Source: Nanobdellota archaeon
GTDB taxonomy: Archaea; Nanobdellota; Nanobdellia; Pacearchaeales; GW2011-AR1
Assembly (NCBI GenBank): GCA_030640395.1
Contig: DAOWJK010000046.1
Coordinates: forward strand, 1 to 11,062
DNA length: 11,062 nt
Direction: 5' to 3'
Shown one piece after another: positions 6,651-11,062 of this stretch. The notes beneath the pieces are model-generated. The model searched no databases. It worked only from the letters and a program-made list of their open reading frames with translations, and had not been told where the DNA came from. The stretch's first letter is position 1. Every line of letters begins with the position of its first letter. The translations under genes were made by a program, and so were the position numbers.

Positions 6651-6750
6651 AAGTGGAGTAATGGAAGGATTAATGGGGCGTCTTTTGTGGATTGCGTTAG
6701 CGATTATAGTTGGTGCAGCAGTTTATAAAATAGTTAATGGTTTTAATTAA
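6640..6750 (+). CDS. 36-residue prepilin-like mini-protein
   Basis: ATG at 6640, TAA at 6748-6750. A good Shine-Dalgarno sequence (AAGGAGAT around 6627-6634) precedes the start by about six bases, and the gene overlaps the end of the previous one by 11 bases. The protein begins M-K-N-K-S-G-V-M-E-G-L-M and continues as a single hydrophobic helix to about residue 33. The K-S-G junction followed by a Glu at mature position +3 resembles the class III prepilin pattern; the same M-K-N-K-x-G-x-M-E opening recurs in the gene at 9974. The mature protein would be about 30 residues, all helix. Too short for many gene callers, but start, ribosome site and context all support it. Confidence 0.8.
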   Translation: MKNKSGVMEGLMGRLLWIALAIIVGAAVYKIVNGFN

Positions 6751-6755
6751 TTAAA

Positions 6756-7685
6756 ATGAAAAAATTCAAAAAAAATAAAATTGGGGAAATAACTTCGTCG
6801 CAGTTGGTAAAGATAATTCTTTTAGTTGTTGGGTTTACAATTCTTTTGTGGGTTTTTGCAACATTGTTAAATGAAGAGGAGATTGACAGAGAAACTTGCC
6901 ATGCATCTGTAATTTTGAGGGGAACTTTGCCAGATGTTGTTGATGCAAAAAATATAGTTAATTTAAAATGTAAGACTATGAAGTTCTGCATTACAGATAA
7001 AGTTTTTGGGAAACCTGATTGTGAAGAGTTTAAGGAAAAAGAAAAATTTGAAACTATTCGGGTTAGCAAGGATAAAAGAGAAGAAGAAATAAACAGATTT
7101 ATTGCAAGAGAGTTGGCAAGTTGCTGGAATATGATGGGAAGAGGCAAGATTCAGATTTTTAATAGAGAGATTGTTGAAGAGAAAAGATGTTCTATTTGTT
7201 CAAGGATTGCGTTTGATAAATCTTTGAAAAAAGATTTAAAAGAGGTTAATGGACTTGGGAATTATCTTTTAACTCGAGAAGTTCCTAATCAGAATGTTTC
7301 TTATTGGGATTATTTGAAACAAGACCCGAGTAATAAGGAAGATAAAATTATTAATGATTTAACTGAAGGAGGGGAATTTGGCGGGGGCGGTGCTACAGGA
7401 GGTTGGGAGATGGGGTTTTCAACAAGTGAAAAAGCAATAGTTTTTTTTGAGATAGATAAATCAAATTGGGAAAAGACATTTATTAGTACATTAAGCGCGC
7501 TTGCTGGAGGATTTTTTGGTGCAAAAATAGGCTCTCCTGTGAAAGGGGCAGTTCTTGCTTATGTTACTGCAGGGGTTTTTGCACCAGATAAAAAAATAAA
7601 ATATCGTGCTGGTTGGAGTTTTAGTGATTACAAGGGAGAAGATTTGAAAAAGTTAGAATGCAGGTCTTTTGAGAGCATTGGTTGA
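6756..7685 (+). CDS. Prepilin-like protein with CWNMMGRGK and CSICSR motifs
   Basis: 309 residues, starting 5 bases after the preceding stop. N-region M-K-K-F-K-K-N-K-I-G, then E-I-T-S-S-Q and a hydrophobic helix (~17-38), a class III signal arrangement. Paired Cys motifs follow: C48, C72 and C78, C89, then A-S-C-W-N-M-M-G-R-G-K (121-131) and R-C-S-I-C-S-R-I (144-151). I associate these motifs with a conserved DPANN pilin-like family of unknown role. A glycine-rich loop (205-217) and a small-residue-rich hydrophobic stretch (~242-276, A-G-G-F-F-G-A-K-I-G) near the C-terminus could form a second membrane or glycine-zipper segment. That is unusual for a pilin and suggests a membrane-embedded or tip role (inference). 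Confidence 0.78.
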   Translation: MKKFKKNKIGEITSSQLVKIILLVVGFTILLWVFATLLNEEEIDRETCHASVILRGTLPDVVDAKNIVNLKCKTMKFCITDKVFGKPDCEEFKEKEKFETIRVSKDKREEEINRFIARELASCWNMMGRGKIQIFNREIVEEKRCSICSRIAFDKSLKKDLKEVNGLGNYLLTREVPNQNVSYWDYLKQDPSNKEDKIINDLTEGGEFGGGGATGGWEMGFSTSEKAIVFFEIDKSNWEKTFISTLSALAGGFFGAKIGSPVKGAVLAYVTAGVFAPDKKIKYRAGWSFSDYKGEDLKKLECRSFESIG

Positions 7686-7709
7686 AAGATATTACTTAAA
7701 GTGAAGAGG

Positions 7710-7730
7710 ATTTAACGAGTTGAGTTAAAT
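7710..7730 (+). promoter_or_regulatory. 7-bp inverted repeat abutting a TATA-like box
   Basis: ATTTAAC (7710-7716) and GTTAAAT (7724-7730) form a perfect inverted repeat around GAGTTGA, directly against the TATA-like box. Its position matches a repressor or activator site at an archaeal promoter. It could instead be a weak terminator hairpin for the gene ending at 7685, since T-rich sequence follows at 7742-7747. Confidence 0.4.
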
Positions 7731-7737
7731 TTATAAT
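7730..7737 (+). promoter_or_regulatory. TATA-like box for second pilin unit
   Basis: TTTATAAT is centred about 26 bases before the ATG at 7759, the spacing expected for a leaderless archaeal transcript; no Shine-Dalgarno sequence precedes that ATG. The 73-base gap is the longest between 5128 and 10459, which supports a new transcription start here. Confidence 0.55.
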
Positions 7738-7758
7738 ATTGTTTTTTCTTGATAAATT

Positions 7759-8799
7759 ATGGTGATGAATTTTTTATTTAGAAATAAGAAAGTAAGAAGC
7801 AAGTTCTTACAATGTTTCCCTAACGGGAAAAAGGGGAGTGATATGATTTTTCCGCCGTTTATATTTGTTGTTTTAGCTATTGTGGTTTTTGGGGTTTTGA
7901 TTTTGTATGTGGGTAATGCGTCGACAGGAGTACTTGTTTATGAACAGGCATATGCAAAGCAAGTAGGGTTGTTGATTGACGAGGCAAAGTCAGAGATGCA
8001 GATTTTGGTTGATTTTGAAGAAGGGGTTGAGGTTGCAGGAGACAAGAAAACTGGATTGATTAAAGTGGATAATAAAACAAATCAGGTGATAGTGAATTTA
8101 GGGAGCAAGTCAGGATATAGTTTTAAATATTTTTCAGATTATGAGGTTGATGTTTATGCCGACCCTGATAATAATTTAATAATTATAAATATCAAAGATA
8201 AAGTTTGGCCAGATATTAGCAGACCTGTGGATTTTGATAAAGAGGTTAGTGATGAAGAGTTGAAAGAAGCTGTTGATAGGAGTAAGGGTTGTGAAAAGTA
8301 TTTTGAAATAATTTCAAAGTATGCGAAAAAATATGAAATTAATCCTCTTTTAATTTTGGCAGTTATGATGCAGGAATCCACATGTAATTCTGAAGCTGAA
8401 AATAAAAATAAAAAAACTAAAGAAGTATATGATGTTGGTTTAATGCAGATTAATTTAGAGACACATTGTGGTTCTAAAGGTTTGTCTTCTAATACTGAAA
8501 AATGCATAAAACAATTAAAAGACCCTGAAACAAATATTCGTGTTGGTGCTGATATTTTGAAAAAATATTATGGAATTTTTTCTTCTGGTGTTAAAGAAAG
8601 TTCAACATATAAAAAGAATGAGGACTTTAGAAAAATTGTTGATGATTGTATAATAAAATATCCAGAGTATGAAAATTATCGTTCATGGGATGCTACACTT
8701 AGAGCATATAATGGTTGGGGTTGTAAAAAAGGTGATGTTGATTATGTTGAAAATGTAAATAATTGGTATGCTTTACTTGGAGGAAAAAGTTATGCTTAA
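7759..8799 (+). CDS. Pilin-like N-terminus fused to lytic transglycosylase (SLT) domain
   Basis: 346 residues. The N-region (1-26, ending N-G-K-K-G) and hydrophobic helix (~30-52) form a class III prepilin signal. They lead into a pilin-like segment with V-Y-E-Q-A-Y-A-K-Q-V-G-L-L-I-D (60-74) and beta-like strands to ~148. From ~175 it changes to a soluble lytic transglycosylase/goose-lysozyme-like domain: I-N-P-L-L-I-L-A-V-M-M-Q-E-S with catalytic Glu206-Ser207, G-L-M-Q-I-N (227-232), N-I-R-V-G-A (259-264) and L-R-A-Y-N (314-318). Such enzymes cleave the glycan chain of peptidoglycan. The catalytic domain would face outward, anchored by or assembled into the pilus-like machine. An ATG at 7843 after GGGGAG is an alternative start but would lose the prepilin site. 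The DNA of the enzymatic half is more AT-rich than that of the pilin half. Confidence 0.88.
   Translation: MVMNFLFRNKKVRSKFLQCFPNGKKGSDMIFPPFIFVVLAIVVFGVLILYVGNASTGVLVYEQAYAKQVGLLIDEAKSEMQILVDFEEGVEVAGDKKTGLIKVDNKTNQVIVNLGSKSGYSFKYFSDYEVDVYADPDNNLIIINIKDKVWPDISRPVDFDKEVSDEELKEAVDRSKGCEKYFEIISKYAKKYEINPLLILAVMMQESTCNSEAENKNKKTKEVYDVGLMQINLETHCGSKGLSSNTEKCIKQLKDPETNIRVGADILKKYYGIFSSGVKESSTYKKNEDFRKIVDDCIIKYPEYENYRSWDATLRAYNGWGCKKGDVDYVENVNNWYALLGGKSYA
7815..7830 (+). repeat. 6-bp inverted repeat in the N-region of the pilin-transglycosylase gene
   Basis: TTTCCC (7815-7820) and GGGAAA (7825-7830) pair around TAAC. Like the hairpin at 6162-6186, it lies in an overlong prepilin N-region just before the Lys-Gly cleavage site. 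It is also immediately upstream of the GGGGAG/ATG alternative start at 7843, so an mRNA hairpin could influence which start is used. Confidence 0.6.
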
Positions 8800-9304
8800 A
8801 ATTTTTAAAAATAAAACCGGGGGAGAGAAGTTGTTTTCTTTTGTGTGGCTTTTTACAATTGCAATGGTTTGGTTGGGCGTTGCATATGGTGTGGGAATGT
8901 TTTATTCTGCAGATGTTGATGTGAGGAGCGTGGAAGCAGAGATTCTCGTGGACAGAATTTCAGATTGTTTTTTTGAGCAGGGTTTGCTGATTGATGGATT
9001 GCTGGAAAATGATTTTGATATTTTTTATGAATGCAAATTAAACAGGAAGGTGATTGAAAGCAGTTTTTATTTTAAGATTTCTGTTTTTGATGAATCTGGA
9101 AATGCGATTAAAGATAATTTGGGAAAGGATATTGTGATTAGCGAGGGTGTTTTTGTAAATGCATGTAATTCAAAAGATAAAAAGGGATGTGTTAGTAAAT
9201 TAAGAGGCATTATTTATGAGCAGGATAATAAAATTAAAACAGGGAGGTTGGAAATTCTGGCTGCATCAAATCAAGTTGGCGAAAGAATTTCTTTGATTGG
9301 ATGA
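8792..9304 (+). CDS. Prepilin-like protein
   Basis: 170 residues from the ATG at 8792, chosen over the in-frame ATG at 8768 because GGAGG (8779-8783) sits eight bases before 8792 and because the shorter form gives a proper prepilin N-terminus (M-L-K-I-F-K-N-K-T-G then G-E-K-L-F-S-F). The hydrophobic helix covers ~14-37, followed by D-V-D-V-R-S-V-E-A-E-I-L-V-D-R-I-S-D-C (41-59) and alternating beta-like segments. Cys at 59, 81, 125 and 133 may pair outside the cell. The gene overlaps the transglycosylase gene's end by 8 bases and the next start by 4 (ATGA), so it is translated from the same message. Likely a minor pilin; no specific role visible. Confidence 0.8.
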   Translation: MLKIFKNKTGGEKLFSFVWLFTIAMVWLGVAYGVGMFYSADVDVRSVEAEILVDRISDCFFEQGLLIDGLLENDFDIFYECKLNRKVIESSFYFKISVFDESGNAIKDNLGKDIVISEGVFVNACNSKDKKGCVSKLRGIIYEQDNKIKTGRLEILAASNQVGERISLIG

Positions 9305-9984
9305 TAAATAAAAAAAAGGCACATGGAATGACTCTTACCTGGGCAATTGCATTTCCTATAATTTTAGTTTTGATGGTTGGGTTTCTTGTAATAACTGGGG
9401 CTTTGTCAGGGGGAACATTCTTTAATAAAAATAAAATTAATTTTGAAGGTGTGGAAAATTTAAATTCTCAAAGAGAGTTAATGAAAATTTTGAATTCGCC
9501 TGTTAATGTGGGTGGAGAGAATATGAATGTTAAAAAATTAATTGAGTTGTGGTTTTTTGATAAAGATAATTATAAGAGTGTTTTGGAGAGTGAGATGAAA
9601 AATGTGTTGAATGATTTTGAATATGAATATATTGATTTTCAGATGGAGAATTTGAGACAGAGAGGTTTTCAGTTATTGATTTATTCGGAAAAACATGTGA
9701 AAGGGGAAGGAATGCCTAAGGAATTAATCAGGGTTTCTTCAGAAAAATATGATGGGGGTTATGTGGTGTCTGATGTTCAGGGAGCGAGAGATTTGGCAGG
9801 GGTTTATGTTTCTGTTGGAGAAGAATCTGCACCCAAGGGTGTACCGCCTCACTCTGTTCCCGGCACGAGAACCTCTGACGAGGTACCCTCTGTGAAGGAG
9901 GATATAAACACAGAGGGCAAAATGGTTTATGTTGTTTTGTGGGGAAGTCAGGAATCTAAAAAGGAGGTTAAAAATGAAGAATAA
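9301..9984 (+). CDS. Prepilin-like protein carrying an in-frame palindromic insert
   Basis: 227 residues; start overlaps the previous stop (ATGA). N-region M-I-N-K-K-K-A-H-G, then M-T-L-T-W and a hydrophobic helix (~13-35). The middle (50-170) is mixed helix/strand with no Cys. Residues ~174-207 (E-E-S-A-P-K-G-V-P ... T-E-G-K) are encoded by a GC-rich, hairpin-filled stretch unlike the rest of the gene, rich in Pro, Ser, Thr and Gly and probably a flexible loop. Its beginning and end match a shorter insert in the next gene. The C-terminal strand (M-V-Y-V-V-L-W-G) resumes the normal fold, so the insert probably sits in a surface loop. Likely a minor pilin. Confidence 0.78.
   Translation: MINKKKAHGMTLTWAIAFPIILVLMVGFLVITGALSGGTFFNKNKINFEGVENLNSQRELMKILNSPVNVGGENMNVKKLIELWFFDKDNYKSVLESEMKNVLNDFEYEYIDFQMENLRQRGFQLLIYSEKHVKGEGMPKELIRVSSEKYDGGYVVSDVQGARDLAGVYVSVGEESAPKGVPPHSVPGTRTSDEVPSVKEDINTEGKMVYVVLWGSQESKKEVKNEE
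9820..9922 (+). repeat. In-frame palindromic repeat element, long copy
   Basis: The left end 9820-9845 matches 10343-10368 at 24 of 26 bases, and the right end GAGGGCAAAA (9913-9922) matches 10394-10403. Inside are several stems: CACCC/GGGTG (9830-9834/9837-9841), GTTC/GAAC (9856-9859/9869-9872), and a perfect 9-bp pair CCCTCTGTG/CACAGAGGG (9886-9894/9909-9917). GGTACC (9882-9887) also echoes the left-end GTACC. The reading frame is kept throughout. This resembles, in concept, bacterial palindromic elements that insert in frame into proteins, such as those of Rickettsia. Confidence 0.7.
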
Positions 9985-10459
9985 AAGAGGAGCAATGGAA
10001 ATAGTGCTGCTGGTTTTTTTAGTTTTGCTTGTGGTGTCAGTGGCTTTGTTTAGTTTTATTGTAAATCCTTCTTATGCTAAAGTAAATGTTTATGATGCGA
10101 GATTTATTGAGAATGTTTATCAAAAACAAGAGTTGGCAGAGTTTTATATTCGGCAGGTTGGTGAAAAAGCTATTGTAAGAAAAATTGGAGAAGATTTTGG
10201 AGGGAAGTTTAAAGAGGAGTTTAGCAAGTACGATTTTACAGAAGATTATTTAATTGAGTTGAAAGAGATTATTAGCGAAGATAAGTTTATGATTTCTACT
10301 GGTGCTGAAACTTTGAAAATTGTGATTGATAACTGGAAGATAGAAGAATCTGCACCTAAAGGTGTACCCTATGATAGTCAGGATGGAACAAGCGAGGGCA
10401 AAAAAATTCAGATTACATATACTCCTGAAATTTCTGTGAAGTTTAATTTGAAAAATTAA
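9974..10459 (+). CDS. Prepilin-like protein with short copy of the palindromic insert
   Basis: 161 residues from the ATG at 9974, preferred over the in-frame ATG at 9929 because a strong AAGGAGGT (9961-9968) precedes it by five bases and the protein then opens M-K-N-K-R-G-A-M-E, a standard prepilin N-terminus. The hydrophobic helix covers ~9-30. The extracellular part has Y-D-A-R-F-I-E-N-V-Y-Q-K-Q-E-L-A-E-F-Y-I (40-59), a helical stretch, and closing beta-like strands (Q-I-T-Y-T-P-E-I-S-V-K-F). It overlaps the previous gene by 11 bases. Residues 124-143 (E-E-S-A-P-K-G-V-P ... S-E-G-K) come from the short repeat copy, at a similar place near the last strands. Likely a minor pilin. Confidence 0.8.
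   Translation: MKNKRGAMEIVLLVFLVLLVVSVALFSFIVNPSYAKVNVYDARFIENVYQKQELAEFYIRQVGEKAIVRKIGEDFGGKFKEEFSKYDFTEDYLIELKEIISEDKFMISTGAETLKIVIDNWKIEESAPKGVPYDSQDGTSEGKKIQITYTPEISVKFNLKN
10343..10403 (+). repeat. In-frame palindromic repeat element, short copy
   Basis: Shares the 26-base left end and 10-base right end of the element at 9820-9922 but lacks most of the interior. Its left stem reads CACCT-AA-AGGTG (10353-10364), against CACCC-AA-GGGTG in the long copy. The only two differences in the 26-base match are the paired positions, so base pairing is preserved. The frame stays open. Confidence 0.7.
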
Positions 10460-10591
10460 TTGAAAGTAAATCAGAATAGATTTTCATTTGTCCGAAATTT
10501 CAGTTTCGAACAATGGGTCGCTTTGCTCTCCGTCGTCCGCCGAAGCATCGTCGAACGAAACATTTAAAAATAAATTATTCATAAATATATT
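10460..10591. other. Gene-free spacer with GC-rich hairpin island
   Basis: This 132-base spacer separates the pilin unit from the last gene. It begins and ends AT-rich, but 10514-10557 is sharply GC-rich (CG-dinucleotide-rich, e.g. CCGTCGTCCGCCG). Next to it is an imperfect inverted repeat, TTGTCCGAAA/TTTCGAACAA (10488-10497/10504-10513, one mismatch), and GTTTCG (10503-10508) also pairs with CGAAAC (10556-10561). It may hold a terminator or a dispersed non-coding repeat. A minus-strand reading frame crosses it but has no other support. Confidence 0.6.
10563..10570 (+). promoter_or_regulatory. TATA-like box for the last gene
   Basis: TTTAAAAA is centred about 25 bases before the ATG at 10592, matching a leaderless archaeal start; no Shine-Dalgarno sequence precedes that ATG. 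The surrounding bases are very AT-rich, so the exact box is uncertain. Confidence 0.4.
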
Positions 10592-11062
10592 ATGAAAAAG
10601 ATGGTGGATAAGAAAGGTGCATTTTCTGTGCAGTATTTTATAGGAATGATTGTAGCAGGGGCTGCTCTTGTTATTGTGCTTATTGGACTTACTCAAGGAT
10701 GGGGGTTTTTTGGCACATTGTTTAGTTTTGCACCTGATGACTTAACACAAGTAGCAAGTGCTTGTAAAGGTTATGCAAGTCAAGAAAGTTTAGCTTTGGA
10801 TTATTGCAAATATCGTAAGTTAACAATTGATGATAAAAAGCAATGGGTAAATTGTGATTATATTCATATAAGAGCTAGTGATACTTTAGAAGATGGGGCG
10901 GGATTTACTAAGAAGAAGGAAGGTTATTGTAAAGTTACCCCAAAAAAGTATTGTGAAGAACTTGCAAAAAAAGATGGTTATGATGGAACCAAAGTGATTG
11001 TTAATGGGAAGCCTTGTTATAAAAAAGAGGGAGTTGCTGGAACAGACCATTGGGATGTAAGA
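10592..11062 (+). CDS. Prepilin-like protein, 3' end outside window
   Basis: 157 codons are visible and the frame is open at the window edge. The N-region M-K-K-M-V-D-K-K-G, then A-F-S-V-Q-Y-F and a hydrophobic helix (~15-33), is a class III prepilin arrangement; an ATG at 10601 would serve equally well. The extracellular part begins F-S-F-A-P-D-D-L-T-Q-V-A-S-A-C-K-G-Y (44-61) and has Cys at 58, 72, 88, 113, 121 and 142, probably disulfide-bonded. It sits behind its own TATA-like box after a 132-base spacer, so it may start a separate message, though strand and protein type tie it to the same pilus-like system. Confidence 0.75.
   Translation, partial: MKKMVDKKGAFSVQYFIGMIVAGAALVIVLIGLTQGWGFFGTLFSFAPDDLTQVASACKGYASQESLALDYCKYRKLTIDDKKQWVNCDYIHIRASDTLEDGAGFTKKKEGYCKVTPKKYCEELAKKDGYDGTKVIVNGKPCYKKEGVAGTDHWDVR

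Noticed and set aside
8768..8791. ATG at 8768 as the start of the gene after the transglycosylase
   Set aside because: The ATG at 8792 has a GGAGG eight bases upstream and gives the proper prepilin N-terminus.
8225..8799. Whole window being bacterial or phage because of the lysozyme-like domain
   Set aside because: The TadC/FlaJ layout, class III signal peptides, TATA-like boxes at leaderless spacing and DPANN-style Cys-rich proteins all point to an archaeon; only the enzyme domain itself may be of foreign origin.
9929..9973. ATG at 9929 as the start of the last gene in the second pilin unit
   Set aside because: The ATG at 9974 has AAGGAGGT five bases upstream and yields M-K-N-K-R-G-A-M-E, matching a sister gene.
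10484..10696. Minus-strand 70-codon frame across the GC-rich spacer and the start of the last gene
   Set aside because: It overlaps a well-supported prepilin start on the + strand, has no ribosome site, and its product is a composition artefact of the hairpin island.

Overview
The window looks like part of a DPANN archaeal genome, most likely a Pacearchaeota/Woesearchaeota-type lineage. The evidence is an AT-rich sequence with short gaps, every supported gene on the + strand, TATA-like boxes about 25-30 bases before start codons (leaderless or near-leaderless transcripts), many small membrane proteins with class III (prepilin-type) signal peptides, and a 726-residue TadC/FlaJ-like protein. 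I saw no tRNA, rRNA, CRISPR array or insertion-sequence transposase. The lineage is inferred from gene style, not from a marker gene.

Layout. (1) Bases 1-1323: 3' part of a large secreted cysteine-rich repeat protein, with about 40-residue tandem repeats at the window edge. (2) 1460-2402: a two-gene toxin-antitoxin-like pair, a winged-helix/minimal nucleotidyltransferase followed by a HEPN protein. (3) 2407-2916: an unrecognised gene whose first 25 bases nearly duplicate the start of the next gene. (4) 2947-5127: the TadC/FlaJ platform protein of an archaeal type IV pilus-like machine, visibly richer in GC than its neighbours. (5) 5162-7685: a tightly packed set of five small membrane-anchored proteins, including two (52 and 36 residues) that standard gene callers would easily miss. 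(6) 7759-10459: a second unit of four overlapping pilin-like genes, headed by one that fuses a pilin-like N-terminus to a lytic transglycosylase (lysozyme-like) domain. (7) 10592-window end: another pilin-like gene, cut by the edge, behind its own TATA-like box and a GC-rich hairpin-bearing spacer.

How the genes may work together. Nine proteins carry a charged N-region ending in Gly, followed by a hydrophobic helix, the arrangement processed by archaeal prepilin peptidases and assembled by TadC-type platforms. All nine differ in sequence, so this looks like one machine with many minor pilins rather than a set of filament copies. The assembly ATPase that usually accompanies TadC is not in the window. 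The inserted-looking genes at 1460-2916 lie just where one would look for it.

The strongest leads are (a) the pilin-transglycosylase fusion, in an organism type not expected to make peptidoglycan; (b) a palindromic in-frame element shared by two neighbouring pilin genes, whose only two differences are compensatory base-pair changes; and (c) the duplicated tadC start bracketing an unknown gene.
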